Positions 17,508 to 26,474 of a stretch of 64,000 nt of DNA are shown in pieces; position 1 is the first letter of the stretch, and each line of letters begins with the position of its first letter. This stretch comes from a candidate division BRC1 bacterium ADurb.Bin183 (GTDB lineage: Bacteria > Sumerlaeota > Sumerlaeia > MWCT01), in NCBI GenBank assembly GCA_002070185.1, contig MWCT01000005.1:141251-205250 (forward strand), read 5' to 3'. The position numbers and the translations under genes are program-made. A model generated the notes under the pieces. That model was given only the letters and a program-made list of their open reading frames with translations, was not told the DNA's origin and ran no database searches.

Positions 17508-18782
17508 ATGCTTGATATTCAGCTCATACGCAGCAACCCTGATGATGTAAAAAAACGCCTCCGCGCCAAACGCGTGGATGAATCGCTGGTGGATGGCATT
17601 CTCAATCTCGATAAACGCAGACGTGAGATACAGTCAAAAAGCGATGAGATGAAAAAAACGCGCAACGAGCGATCTAAGGAAATCGGTAATTTGGTTAAAC
17701 AAGGGCAAGACGCCTCAGCCCTTAAAGAGGAGACGCGCCTTTTAGGAGAGCGCATCAAAGACCTCGATGTTGATTTAAAAAACATTGAAGAGGAGCAGCA
17801 TCAACTTCTTTTGACGATTCCCAATATGCCGCATGAGAGCGTTCCCGTAGGGGAGAGCGAAGAATCCAATGCAGTTGTCGGGGAATGGGGGGAAAAACCG
17901 AATTTCCATTTTGAGCCAAAGCCTCATTGGGAAATCGGAGAAAAATTGGATATACTCGATTTGCCCCGCGCCACAAAAATTGCCGGCAGCGGTTTTCCCC
18001 TTTTGAAAGGCAGCCTTGCGCGGCTTGAACGCACTCTTATCTCATGGATGCTTGACTTGCATTCGCGCGAACATGGTTATGTGGAAACGGCGCCGCCGTA
18101 TCTTGTCAATCGCAAGTCAATGACCGGCACGGGGCAACTGCCCAAGATGGAAGAGGACATGTATCTGTGTCAGGTGGATGACTTGTTTCTGATACCAACC
18201 GCAGAAGTGCCGGTGACAAATATCCATGCGGACGAGATATTAAACGGGGCGCAGCTGCCGGTTTATTACGTTGCATATACGCCCTGTTTTCGACGAGAGG
18301 CGGGCTCGCACGGCAAGGAGACGCGAGGTCTGACCCGCGTGCATCAATTCAGCAAAGTTGAACTGGTTAAACTCGTCAAACCAGAAACCTCATATAACGA
18401 ACTTGAGACGCTGTTAAAAAACGCAGAGGAAGTTTTGCGGCGCCTTGGACTGCATTATCGCGTTGTTGCCTTGTGTAGCGGCGACCTTTCCTTTTCCGCC
18501 GCCAAATGCTATGACATCGAGGTTTGGGCGCCCGGTATGCAGAAATATCTTGAAGTCTCTTCGTGCAGTAATTTTGAGGATTTTCAAGCGCGCAGAGCCG
18601 GTCTCAAATTCCGCCGCGAAGCAGGCGCCAAACCTGAGTTTGTGCACACTTTAAATGGCTCCGGAGTGGCACTTCCGCGGCTCATGATCGCCCTTTTGGA
18701 AACTTATCAGCAGCCGGATGGAACGGTTAAAATACCGGATGCAATTCGCGGCATTTTTGGAGCGGATGTCCTGAAAAATTAA
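17508..18782 (+). CDS. serS: Seryl-tRNA synthetase
   Basis: This 424-residue class II synthetase has the usual N-terminal antiparallel coiled-coil arm (about residues 25-105, charged Lys/Glu/Asp-rich) that grips the tRNA long arm. Motif 2 reads [19 protein letters not shown]. Motif 3 is [19 protein letters not shown] near the C-terminus, followed by the typical [15 protein letters not shown] tail. It charges tRNA-Ser and probably tRNA-Sec if present. AAAGGA precedes the ATG. The gene is complete and of normal length, and converges on mqnA with 16 bases between the stops. Confidence 0.96.
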   Translation: MLDIQLIRSNPDDVKKRLRAKRVDESLVDGILNLDKRRREIQSKSDEMKKTRNERSKEIGNLVKQGQDASALKEETRLLGERIKDLDVDLKNIEEEQHQLLLTIPNMPHESVPVGESEESNAVVGEWGEKPNFHFEPKPHWEIGEKLDILDLPRATKIAGSGFPLLKGSLARLERTLISWMLDLHSREHGYVETAPPYLVNRKSMTGTGQLPKMEEDMYLCQVDDLFLIPTAEVPVTNIHADEILNGAQLPVYYVAYTPCFRREAGSHGKETRGLTRVHQFSKVELVKLVKPETSYNELETLLKNAEEVLRRLGLHYRVVALCSGDLSFSAAKCYDIEVWAPGMQKYLEVSSCSNFEDFQARRAGLKFRREAGAKPEFVHTLNGSGVALPRLMIALLETYQQPDGTVKIPDAIRGIFGADVLKN

Positions 18783-18798
18783 AAAGGGGTTCAAAGAT

Positions 18799-19641
18799 TT
18801 ATTTCTTGCCCAACATGAGCATCTGAAACTGGTCGCCGCCGTATATTTTCAATTCCACAGAAGGCTCGCAAATTTTGAGCTCGTCCATAAAAAAATGGAA
18901 CCACTCAACGCCTTTCATTTCTTCCGTTCCAAGGTTGTAAATAGTATTGCCTAATATCTCGCGGCATTTTTCCTCATGAACCCGAAGCCGAGATGATTCC
19001 GCTTGGATGATTTCATCCTTTGCCGCCAACCCTTCTTCTTTTGCCTGCAAAAATAACTCATCCAAAGCGGGTCCTTCCAGACCTTCGCGAACTCCCCAAA
19101 CGGAAAAGGTGAAAGACTCCGATGTCCATGCATACCATTGCTCGCCCAGATCAACCCTGCTATTGAATTCTTCCTTTATCTGCATAGCGGCATCGCCAAC
19201 AACTAAAAAAGCATCATAATCTGTGGTCAAAAAAGGATAGTCGCTCGTGATGGGTTTTGAGGAGAGCACTTCCACAGGCTGCATACTCCAGCGGATATTG
19301 AACAAGGCGCGCAAAAGAGCGATGGAAATAATAGAACGACGATCCACAAGCACGGTTTTGATATCGGCGGGCGCCGTTTTGGAAAACATGATAGAGTTAT
19401 ACGACGCTCCGCGGCAGGTGACGGATATATTAGGGAGAATACTGATTTGAGGATTCCGAAGAACGGTCAGCATCGGAATGAGCGCAACATCAAGCTCGCC
19501 CTTGACTAAAAGATTGGAGAGCTCTCTTGGAGTTCTATCATTGATTTCCAACCCAGGCTCAATCTCTTTGAGTTTCGCGGTCAATGGGAGCGCGCTGAGA
19601 CAGTTTTGAACACCCACCCTTAAAATGGGATTGTCAGTCAT
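18799..19641 (-). CDS. mqnA: Chorismate dehydratase MqnA (futalosine menaquinone pathway)
   Basis: The 280 residues match MqnA/MqnD-like periplasmic-binding-fold enzymes. The start LRVGVQNCLSALPLTAKL, the segment PRELSNLLVKGELDVALIPML, and GASYNSIMFSK followed by VLVDRRSIISIALLRALF are typical of MqnA. It dehydrates chorismate to 3-enolpyruvylbenzoate, the entry to menaquinone through futalosine. No other mqn gene is in the window, so they are scattered. GGAGG lies four to five bases before the ATG at 19641. The upstream minus-strand HEAT-like gene ends 29 bases away, so read-through is likely. MqnD is a weaker alternative. Confidence 0.85.
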   Translation of the reverse strand: MTDNPILRVGVQNCLSALPLTAKLKEIEPGLEINDRTPRELSNLLVKGELDVALIPMLTVLRNPQISILPNISVTCRGASYNSIMFSKTAPADIKTVLVDRRSIISIALLRALFNIRWSMQPVEVLSSKPITSDYPFLTTDYDAFLVVGDAAMQIKEEFNSRVDLGEQWYAWTSESFTFSVWGVREGLEGPALDELFLQAKEEGLAAKDEIIQAESSRLRVHEEKCREILGNTIYNLGTEEMKGVEWFHFFMDELKICEPSVELKIYGGDQFQMLMLGKK

Positions 19642-19670
19642 GGAGCCTCCCTTTCACTTGTGAATCCTTG

Positions 19671-22307
19671 TTATTGAGGTTTGGCAATGGAGAAATCCTC
19701 CAGTTTTGGGGGATCGCCTTTTTTCCCGCCGGCGATCCATTTTTTTCGCGCCTCAAGATACAAACGCTTTTGTTCTAGCTCAGAAAGCCGCGCTGTCAAT
19801 GGATTTGTGCTTTTAGAGGCTGAAGAAATTCCGTTTGGAGCGCCATTTGGAGCGTCTGTTCCCGGTTCTTTTTCCATTGCTTGCGCTGCCATATATGGAG
19901 CAAATATTTTTTCCATGGCAAATCGGACCTTTGGCTCGCGTTCCATCTCAATCGCCTGACGGATGCGGCTCTTCATGACGTCTCTATCCGCTCTTAATTT
20001 GTTGATGATATCTTCAATTTTTCTTTTGAGCTGTGGAGGCGCTGAGTTCCATTCTAAAATGAGGTTATGTAAAAACTCATGAAGAAGAAAAGGCGGCATG
20101 GGCGGGGTGTTATATTCCACAAGAGCGGAAACGGCTGCCGAGGCGATTAACGGGTCGCTATCCTTCATCTGCGTTATGACAGGTTTGATGGCTTCCGGAG
20201 ATTTGGCGCGCCCCAACAACTGCAATGCCGCAATTTTTTTCAGGCGCTTTTTATCCGCACCCGTAAAAAAATAATATTTTGTCAAAGCGCGAATGGCATC
20301 ATCAACATCATAAGCGGCGGGGACATCGGAAGGGACAACTGGCGCGCAGATATTTTCGCCTTTTTCCTTTGATTCCTTTTCGATTCGGGAATGGGCTTTG
20401 AATATCATTTCGGCTGTTTCTTTGCCCGGCATATTATAATGCCCCGTCTGAATTTTTTCATAGATATCCCAAAGAATGCAATCAGCTCTTTCGCCGCCAA
20501 TCTTGTTCATGGCATACACAAGAGTTGCCGCAATTTTATCCTTGCCCAAAACCTGCCGCGTTTCAGTTGAGGCGTCCCAATAATGCTCCTGTTCATATTT
20601 TTGAAGATTTGCATCCTCTGTCAGCAAGGCGGCTGAAAGCATTTTTTCCATAAGCGGGAGGGCGCGTTCATCGCCGATGCGCGACATGATTTCGCCAATG
20701 GCAAGATACGCGCCGGAATAATGAATCATATAGCGACCGGCAACCTCGATAATTTCAGGTAAAAAATCAGAGCCAAAACGGCAAATATGCTCCACCAGCT
20801 TTTCGCGTCTGCCAAGAAACGTCCGGGCGCTTTCACCGCCCGCCTGCGGACCTTTTGCAAATTCCGCGTCAGTTTCTTTCAACCAAAGCCCCTCGACAAG
20901 GCGCTGAACAGCCCAAGCCCGAAAGGCGCGGTTGATATCGTTTAACTGCGTTAAATAAAAATTTTCCGCGCAAATGATATTAAGACGCGCGTCTTTGTTG
21001 CCGAGGATTTCAATCACTTCTCGAATCAACCCATTGCGTTGCTCAGGGGAAAGAATTTTATTTCTGGAAATTCGGGCAAGCGCCATCAGTATCTGCGCAA
21101 TCTCAGCTCGATGCCGCGGTTCAATCGAACTTACTCGCATAGCGGCTTTTAATATTGCCAAAAGAACTTCTTTTGCCTTTGAACCGCTCATTGCGCCTAG
21201 CGCAGAAATAATCACGGGGCGCATGGGAATAAGATTTTTATCCTTCATGGATTCGATGAGAAACTCGATGGAACTATCAGCCTTGAATCCGCCGAGGATT
21301 TCTATGGCATATTGTTCATATCGGTCGCCCTTGTGGGCTTTGGCAAAACCGATTATCTCATTCACCAGATTCTCATTTTCCCCCAATTCGGTCAAGATGG
21401 CAATGGATGTCCTTTTTTGAAGCGGGGTCATGGAGTTGAAAAGACGCGATTCCACGCCCGCCGCTGCGCCGGTTGTTGAAACCTCGCGCGGACATAATTC
21501 AACCAACAGGCAGACAATATCCTCCCAAATATGCTCGTGTGGAGGAATGTAATAACATCGGATAATAGAATAAATTAAAGACCTGAGATTGGCAAGGTCT
21601 TCCTCTGTCGGCTCGCCGATGGAAGTGGTTAGAGGAAGATGCTTTTTTATCTCCGCTATGGTTGTCGAAAGCACACGATTCCATTGAATACTGCGGCGAT
21701 CCAACTGGGTTTTATACATCATAGCAAATCGGTCTTTGGTTGTTTTGTCAATATGCGCGAGAACATCTTCCGAAAGATCCCATTTAGTGGCAAGCTCGCG
21801 AATCTTGCGGATTGTTTTGGCAACTTCATCCTGTCGGTTCTCAATCGCGCCGAAGATGTTTCCAAGAATGGAGGCAACACGCATTTTGCCCTCGGGAAGA
21901 TTCTCTTGGGAAAAAAGTTCAGCGCATAAGAAAAGGGCTTTATCAAGCAAGCCGGTGCGCACCGCTTCATAAATCTCTCGTCCAATCCGTTCCATATAAA
22001 GGTCTGCGAGCTTCTTTTTCCATTCGTGTGTCAGCAATATATGAGGTTCAATGAGCGGTTTGAAAGTCAGGATGGCTGCCTCGGGCATAAAGGTCAGAAC
22101 AGAGTCGAAAAATAATTCAACAGATTTTACGGCAAAACGATTATAGGCAACGAGCGCCGCTTTGCCTAAGGCATCGCCGGCTTCTGCCTGTGATATAGTC
22201 TCAATAGAAAGCGATTTTTGAGCCGATGCCAACGCCGGCTCAATTCTTCCGGTTAAGAGGCAATTTGCCAATTGCTGGATGAATTCGTCCAAAAAAAACC
22301 TCGGCAA
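19671..22307 (-). CDS. Large HEAT-repeat-like protein of unknown function
   Basis: This 878-residue, almost wholly helical protein has no signal peptide or membrane segment. HEAT-like units include VISALGAMSGSKAKEVLLAIL (about residues 360-380), a long central array, and LQLLGRAKSPEAIKPVITQM with SDPLIASAAVSALVEYN (about 715-760). The C-terminal 60 residues are Pro/Lys/Glu-rich and probably disordered. Such solenoids serve as protein-binding scaffolds; no partner can be inferred. The frame opens with a TTG at 22307 without a ribosome site. A second TTG at 22292 has GAGG seven bases upstream and may be the true start. It is divergent from the HIT gene and followed closely by mqnA. Confidence 0.7.
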   Translation of the reverse strand: MPRFFLDEFIQQLANCLLTGRIEPALASAQKSLSIETISQAEAGDALGKAALVAYNRFAVKSVELFFDSVLTFMPEAAILTFKPLIEPHILLTHEWKKKLADLYMERIGREIYEAVRTGLLDKALFLCAELFSQENLPEGKMRVASILGNIFGAIENRQDEVAKTIRKIRELATKWDLSEDVLAHIDKTTKDRFAMMYKTQLDRRSIQWNRVLSTTIAEIKKHLPLTTSIGEPTEEDLANLRSLIYSIIRCYYIPPHEHIWEDIVCLLVELCPREVSTTGAAAGVESRLFNSMTPLQKRTSIAILTELGENENLVNEIIGFAKAHKGDRYEQYAIEILGGFKADSSIEFLIESMKDKNLIPMRPVIISALGAMSGSKAKEVLLAILKAAMRVSSIEPRHRAEIAQILMALARISRNKILSPEQRNGLIREVIEILGNKDARLNIICAENFYLTQLNDINRAFRAWAVQRLVEGLWLKETDAEFAKGPQAGGESARTFLGRREKLVEHICRFGSDFLPEIIEVAGRYMIHYSGAYLAIGEIMSRIGDERALPLMEKMLSAALLTEDANLQKYEQEHYWDASTETRQVLGKDKIAATLVYAMNKIGGERADCILWDIYEKIQTGHYNMPGKETAEMIFKAHSRIEKESKEKGENICAPVVPSDVPAAYDVDDAIRALTKYYFFTGADKKRLKKIAALQLLGRAKSPEAIKPVITQMKDSDPLIASAAVSALVEYNTPPMPPFLLHEFLHNLILEWNSAPPQLKRKIEDIINKLRADRDVMKSRIRQAIEMEREPKVRFAMEKIFAPYMAAQAMEKEPGTDAPNGAPNGISSASKSTNPLTARLSELEQKRLYLEARKKWIAGGKKGDPPKLEDFSIAKPQ

Positions 22308-22421
22308 CTACAAAAATTGAGTGTGAATAACTTTTAGTTGCATTATCATAATATAATATAATACAAACATCCATAATAGACTGCAAAGTAAAGAAATTTT
22401 TTTAGAAAGGAGGGTGATAAT

Positions 22422-22775
22422 ATGCCGGAGAAAAGCAATTGCCTCTTCTGCCGGATTGCTCAAAAAGATATCCCAGCCGCTCTTATTTATGAATCCGACG
22501 ATATTGTGGCATTCAAAGACATCAACCCTCAGGCGCCGACGCATATTCTTATTATTCCGCGCAAACATATCGCCACGATGAATGATATTTTGCCGGAGGA
22601 TGCGGCGCTGATAGGCAGAATGACCCTTGTTGCAAAAGAGCTTGCCGCTCAGGAAGGAATTGCACAAAAAGGATATCGTCTGGTTTTCAATTGTAATCAA
22701 GATGCTGGGCAGGCTGTATTTCACATTCATCTTCATTTATTAGGCGGGCGAGCCTTCGCTTGGCCCCCCGGTTAA
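22422..22775 (+). CDS. HIT-family (HINT-like) nucleotide hydrolase
   Basis: The 117 residues match bacterial HINT proteins. The start NCLFCRIAQKDIPAALIYESDDIVAF carries the CxxC pair common to the family, followed by DINPQAPTHILIIPRKHI. The catalytic histidine triad is HIHLHLLGG (about residues 102-110), preceded by NQDAGQAVF. HINT enzymes hydrolyse purine nucleoside phosphoramidates and AMP-linked adducts. A strong AAAGGAGGG lies nine bases before the ATG. It is divergent from the HEAT-like gene, with a 114-base spacer rich in TATAAT-like tracts. Confidence 0.92.
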   Translation: MPEKSNCLFCRIAQKDIPAALIYESDDIVAFKDINPQAPTHILIIPRKHIATMNDILPEDAALIGRMTLVAKELAAQEGIAQKGYRLVFNCNQDAGQAVFHIHLHLLGGRAFAWPPG

Positions 22776-22801
22776 AAAAGTTGAAAACAATAAAAAAAGT
22801 A

Positions 22802-22829
22802 TTGACGCGGGTTAAGCGGATAGGCTAAT
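22802..22829 (+). promoter_or_regulatory. Promoter of the pseudopilin gene
   Basis: TTGACG (22802-22807) and GCTAAT (22824-22829) are 16 bases apart. The region aligns without gaps to the promoter at 26340-26367. A strong ribosome site (AAGGAGGTG) and ATG follow about 60 bases downstream. Confidence 0.6.
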
Positions 22830-22844
22830 TGAAACGTTTCAATT
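22827..22844. promoter_or_regulatory. Perfect 18-bp palindromic operator (LacI/FruR-type) at the pseudopilin promoter
   Basis: AATTGAAACGTTTCAATT is its own reverse complement over 18 bases. It overlaps the end of the -10 box and the expected transcription start. The core GAAACGTTTC with a central CG is the hallmark of LacI/GalR-family operators (compare FruR/Cra and PurR sites). A repressor bound here would block initiation. No LacI-family gene is in the window. The same core occurs at the same place in the promoter at 26340. Confidence 0.65.
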
Positions 22845-22891
22845 GATGCATGATGTGTTATTAAAAATTTTTTTTAAGGAGGTGAATTTCT

Positions 22892-23452
22892 ATGAACAAA
22901 AAAGGGTTTACACTAATTGAGCTCCTCATTGTCGTGGCTATCATCGCCATCTTGGCGGCTATCGCCGTCCCCAACTTCCTCGAGGCGCAGGTGCGCTCCA
23001 AAGTCAGCCGGGTCAAGGCTGATATGCGTTCACTGGCGACCGGCGTTGAATCTTATATGACGGATCATAACAAATTATTTCGCACGACTCGTTATGTTGG
23101 CGAAACTCGCACTTATATCTGGTCTATCATGACCACGCCCGTTGCTTATATGACTTCGATTCCTACCGATCCCTTCAACGTCGTGGACTTGAATGTTGGA
23201 GATCGCGTCATTATTATTTGGGGACCCGATTACATTGACCCATATGCTGCACGTTCCGCCACATTTTTCTCGCCCTATAACGAATATTCTGATGGAACAA
23301 ACATGAAGCGCACCGGGTTCTGGGTCCTTTTCAGTTTGGGTCCAGATAAAAAATACGACGTTCTTGACCCCGTTTTTCCTTCACCTATGTATCCCTATGA
23401 CCCGACCAACGGAACAATCAGCAAGGGAGATATTGTTCGATTTAAGCAATAG
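22892..23452 (+). CDS. Type II secretion/type IV pilin-like major pseudopilin (GspG type)
   Basis: The 186-residue protein starts with a class III prepilin leader, MNKKG, cleaved before FTLIELLIVVAIIAILAA, with Glu at mature position 5. The helix continues as PNFLEAQVRSKVSRVKADMR. The C-terminal part has a GspG-like order, with PTDPFN and GPDKKYD segments, and ends at FKQ. It would be matured by PilD and assembled in the inner membrane into a pseudopilus. There are no secretion-system genes nearby, so it is an isolated member, as is common in phyla with many such pilins. It has its own promoter with a palindromic operator and a strong ribosome site (AAGGAGGTG), plus a terminator, so it is monocistronic. 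Confidence 0.85.
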   Translation: MNKKGFTLIELLIVVAIIAILAAIAVPNFLEAQVRSKVSRVKADMRSLATGVESYMTDHNKLFRTTRYVGETRTYIWSIMTTPVAYMTSIPTDPFNVVDLNVGDRVIIIWGPDYIDPYAARSATFFSPYNEYSDGTNMKRTGFWVLFSLGPDKKYDVLDPVFPSPMYPYDPTNGTISKGDIVRFKQ

Positions 23453-23484
23453 GCGAAATAATTATTCTGAGTGTTTTAATTCTT

Positions 23485-23510
23485 AACCGGTCTTTCGACC
23501 GGTTTTTTAT
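23485..23510 (+). terminator. Rho-independent terminator of the pseudopilin gene
   Basis: A perfect 8-bp stem (AACCGGTC / GACCGGTT) with a TTTC loop (23485-23504) is followed by TTTT and further T-rich sequence. It lies between the convergent pseudopilin and pdxJ genes, its tail reaching into the end of pdxJ. Confidence 0.85.
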
Positions 23511-24220
23511 TTTATCAGCGCAATCATCTCTTTCACAGCCCGCTCAATGCCAACAAAAACGGCGTGAGCAATAATGCTGTGACCAATGTTTAATTCCTCC
23601 ATCCCAGCGATGCGCGCAACAGGTTGGACATTGCGATAATTCAACCCATGCCCGGCATTTACGCGCAATCCCAGATCCTGAGCGATATGAGCGCCGCGAA
23701 CAAGAATTTCCAATTCCCGCTTTTGCTCCTCTTCCTCAACCGCATTGCAATAACAACCGGTATGAAGCTCGATGAATTCAGCGCCGGTCTCCGCAGCGGC
23801 GGCTATTTGATTTTCATCCGCGTCAATAAAAAGGCTGACTCTGATGCCGGAATCCTGAAGGGATTCCGTGACAGACTGTATTTTTGCAAGATTGCCCGCA
23901 ACATCCAATCCGCCCTCTGTTGTTATTTCCTCGCGTTTTTCAGGCACAAGGGTAACTTGGTGGGGACGATATTTGACAGCGACGGGCAACATGGCGTCGG
24001 CGGCTGCCATTTCGAGATTGACCCGCGTTTTTGCCAACTGCATCAGCAGCTCAAGATCTCGCTCTTTTGCGTGGCGCCTATCCTCTCGGATGTGCAGCGT
24101 GATTCCTGATGCTCCAGCAAGTTCGCAAAGGAGAGCGGCTGTCACAGGGTCGGGCTCTGTAATTTTACGCGCCTCTCTCAACGTTGCCACATGGTCAATA
24201 TTAACGCAAAGTATTGTCAT
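23507..24220 (-). CDS. pdxJ: Pyridoxine 5'-phosphate synthase PdxJ
   Basis: The 237 residues are of normal length. The enzyme closes the pyridoxine ring from 1-deoxyxylulose 5-phosphate and 3-amino-2-oxopropyl phosphate. [17 protein letters not shown] is the classic N-terminus. [45 protein letters not shown] and [15 protein letters not shown] are all family motifs. The open frame extends to 24337, but the start at 24220 is chosen: it begins at the conserved N-terminus, has GGAGG nine bases upstream, and its ATG overlaps the stop of the preceding gene by four bases (ATGA). Hence it is translationally coupled to the cdaR-like gene and belongs to the cdaA operon. Confidence 0.95.
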   Translation of the reverse strand: MTILCVNIDHVATLREARKITEPDPVTAALLCELAGASGITLHIREDRRHAKERDLELLMQLAKTRVNLEMAAADAMLPVAVKYRPHQVTLVPEKREEITTEGGLDVAGNLAKIQSVTESLQDSGIRVSLFIDADENQIAAAAETGAEFIELHTGCYCNAVEEEEQKRELEILVRGAHIAQDLGLRVNAGHGLNYRNVQPVARIAGMEELNIGHSIIAHAVFVGIERAVKEMIALIK

Positions 24221-25320
24221 GGTTTGATTCCTCCTCTTATCGGCGTTGCGGTTGGATTGACGTTGGATGGCTTTTCGCCGCCCGGCTTGGGTTCTTCGAT
24301 GGGAATGAATTTCAGGCTGATAACCTCCGGTTGCCATGATGTGATACTCGCCTTATCCTTGATGGCGGGCGGTATTTTTTCAGACCATTTAGCGTCAATG
24401 GCGATATCGCCGCTATAATTGGGCGTTTCCTCCAAGGTCTGTCTCGGTATAATAATGAATGAGTCCGCGTTCATTTGATCCAACATGCTTTTAGGTCCTT
24501 CAACAGTGATGCTGGCTTTTGTGGGAGAATACTCCGCTTTGAGATTTTTATAAAATGTTTTAATCACAATCGGCACATCGGGAAATGTTTTTTTAAGTTC
24601 CTTTTCTCCAATGACCACATGAACCTGCGCAGTTAGTTTATCAAATTTTTCAATTCGCGAATTTTCGTCGCGTACATAAAATAAACCTTCTGGAAGCGGA
24701 ACGGTAACGTTTTCAAAAAAACTGGCTACTTTACCTTCGACATTGACCGGCTCTGTCAACAACTCAATAAAGCCGTCTTTTTCTTTTTTAACCTTGCTGA
24801 CGCTGCCCGGCAAACCGATAAGATATACCTCGGCAGGTTTGGGTCGCAAAACATCGTCAAGAAGTCGAAAATCTGGATGGGGTTCGCCGATTTTTGGAAC
24901 TCTGATTCTTGCCTTCTCCGCCCTAAGCTGAGCGTTGACATTCACAATATCCTGCCCAAGAACCAGCGGGCGGACAGCCTCCGGCAACCGCCCCATATTC
25001 ACATTGCGCAAATTGATATTCACGGTAGTCTGTTTAGGCAAATCAAGACCAGCAAAGTTTTCATCAATGCCCTTAATCTCGATAAATATCGCATCGGGCG
25101 TGATAAGGTATGAGTATGATTTGGGATATTGGAGCGAGACATTAACCTTTGGCGGGATAACGGATACGGTCATATAATCCGGTGTGCCGGATGTTTTGAC
25201 AACTGCGGCGACGGTTTGCATTTCAAAATCATTTTGTTTGGCAACAAGCCAGACAGCCATCGCAATGAAAAACGATGTCACAAATAAAATTATTTCAGAT
25301 GTGATTCTTGGTTGTTTCAT
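24217..25320 (-). CDS. cdaR: YbbR-domain protein, CdaR-like regulator of diadenylate cyclase
   Basis: This 367-residue protein has one N-terminal membrane anchor ([17 protein letters not shown]) and a long extracytoplasmic part made of YbbR-like beta-rich repeats (about residues 40-330), with segments such as [36 protein letters not shown] and [15 protein letters not shown]. The last 40 residues are Pro/Gly-rich. In Firmicutes CdaR anchors next to CdaA and modulates c-di-AMP synthesis. Its place right after cdaA (25-base gap, with AAGGA before the ATG) supports that role. Here glmM, the usual third gene, is replaced by pdxJ. Confidence 0.85.
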   Translation of the reverse strand: MKQPRITSEIILFVTSFFIAMAVWLVAKQNDFEMQTVAAVVKTSGTPDYMTVSVIPPKVNVSLQYPKSYSYLITPDAIFIEIKGIDENFAGLDLPKQTTVNINLRNVNMGRLPEAVRPLVLGQDIVNVNAQLRAEKARIRVPKIGEPHPDFRLLDDVLRPKPAEVYLIGLPGSVSKVKKEKDGFIELLTEPVNVEGKVASFFENVTVPLPEGLFYVRDENSRIEKFDKLTAQVHVVIGEKELKKTFPDVPIVIKTFYKNLKAEYSPTKASITVEGPKSMLDQMNADSFIIIPRQTLEETPNYSGDIAIDAKWSEKIPPAIKDKASITSWQPEVISLKFIPIEEPKPGGEKPSNVNPTATPIRGGIKP

Positions 25321-25345
25321 GGGAATTAATCCTTATTCAACTCTC

Positions 25346-26140
25346 TTAAGCGCTTTCCTTTTCTTCGGATTTAAGATTGAGGAGCGTGGTCAGCTGCTCC
25401 CGCAATTTCTCGGAATTTTGCCCTCTGGTGAGATTCCCGCCGAACGCCAGAGAAATAGTTCCAGTTTCCTCGGAAACTACAATCACGACCGCGTCGGTTT
25501 CTTCAGAAAGCCCCAATGCCGCTCTATGGCGCGTCCCAAGATCGCGGCTCAAATCCAGACTGTCTGTGAGAGGCAGAATGCACCCCGCCGCCTCAATGCG
25601 CCCGTTTCGGATAATCATCGCGCCGTCATGCAGGGGAGTGAGATGGGTAAATATGGTGCGAATAAGTTCTTCCGTTATTGACGCATCCAACGTTGTTCCC
25701 GTGCCCGCATAAACTCGCAACGGATTGCGGCGCTCGATGGCGATTAATGCCCCCACTCTGCGTGTGGACAATGCCTCCGCCGCTTTGATAAGCTCCTCGA
25801 TATACTCGCCGCTCTGTTTGAAGATGGCGCGGAAAAGACGCATCTGCCCAAGCTCGGTAAGGGCTTTTTTGAAATCGTTCTGAAACACTATAAGAAAAAT
25901 GAGAACGATAATTATCCAGAAATTCCCGAATATAAAAGCAACGCCGGTGAGGTTGAGCGTCTTGGCGACGATATATCCTCCAAAGGAGATAATAATAAGC
26001 GAAATCCAGCCGCGCAACGCAACTGATGAACGAGTCCCTTTCAAAAGGGATAAAATAAAATAAAAAAGCAAGGTCATCACAATGATATCCAACATATCTA
26101 TCAGGTTGATGACCCTGATGAGCCCCCAAAGCTGTTGCAT
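25346..26140 (-). CDS. cdaA: Diadenylate cyclase CdaA
   Basis: The 264 residues comprise three N-terminal membrane helices (about 15-95, ending VFQNDFKKALTELG) and a DisA_N cyclase domain. The nucleotide-binding motifs are both intact: LHDGAMIIRNGRI (DGA) and LGTRHRAALGLSEETDA (RHR), followed by VIVVSEETGTISLAFGG. It makes cyclic di-AMP from two ATP, a signal for osmolyte and cell-wall homeostasis. It heads an operon with cdaR and pdxJ. No clear ribosome site precedes the ATG at 26140; the upstream gap of about 330 bases probably holds its promoter as well. Confidence 0.94.
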   Translation of the reverse strand: MQQLWGLIRVINLIDMLDIIVMTLLFYFILSLLKGTRSSVALRGWISLIIISFGGYIVAKTLNLTGVAFIFGNFWIIIVLIFLIVFQNDFKKALTELGQMRLFRAIFKQSGEYIEELIKAAEALSTRRVGALIAIERRNPLRVYAGTGTTLDASITEELIRTIFTHLTPLHDGAMIIRNGRIEAAGCILPLTDSLDLSRDLGTRHRAALGLSEETDAVVIVVSEETGTISLAFGGNLTRGQNSEKLREQLTTLLNLKSEEKESA

Positions 26141-26339
26141 GATTTAAAACCCGTAAAAAAGTTTTAATTAATATTATTCAAATCAAAACAAAATAACAAT
26201 ATTGAAAGCATTCTTATTATTCAATGACTTTTTATCACCAACGAATGTTAGATATCTGATAAGGTTTTTGGATGATAATTCAATAAACACAAATGTATAG
26301 TCATTTAATACTCTATGAGACTTTTTTAAAATAATTATA

Positions 26340-26367
26340 TTGACACAGGGCAGCTCTATGACATATT
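26340..26367 (+). promoter_or_regulatory. Promoter of a tagged secreted protein
   Basis: A perfect TTGACA (26340-26345) and CATATT (26362-26367) are 16 bases apart, with ATG 108 bases downstream. The whole block aligns without gaps to the pseudopilin promoter. It lies in the 334-base gap 26141-26474, which otherwise is AT-rich and holds no recognisable gene. Confidence 0.55.
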
Positions 26368-26382
26368 TAAAACGTATCAATT
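26368..26382. promoter_or_regulatory. Operator-like element matching the pseudopilin operator
   Basis: TAAAACGTATCAATT matches TGAAACGTTTCAATT of 22830-22844 at 13 of 15 positions, with the central CG at the same distance from the -10 box. The right half-site (TCAATT) is identical and the left one is degenerate, so this would be a weaker site for the same regulator. Confidence 0.5.
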
Positions 26383-26474
26383 CATTGGGAAAGGGGGAAT
26401 TATTTTAATAAAAAATTGTGTTTCTTTATTGCCTTTGGCAATTTAATTGACACTAATGTTTTAGGAGGGATACC

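Noticed and set aside
24221..24337. N-terminal extension of pdxJ up to 24337
   Set aside because: The extension lies wholly inside the cdaR-like gene, is basic and non-conserved, and the ATG at 24220 has GGAGG and begins the conserved sequence.
26447..26452. TTGACA just before the gene at 26475
   Set aside because: It lies only 22 bases from the ATG, leaving no room for a -10 box, transcription start and ribosome site.
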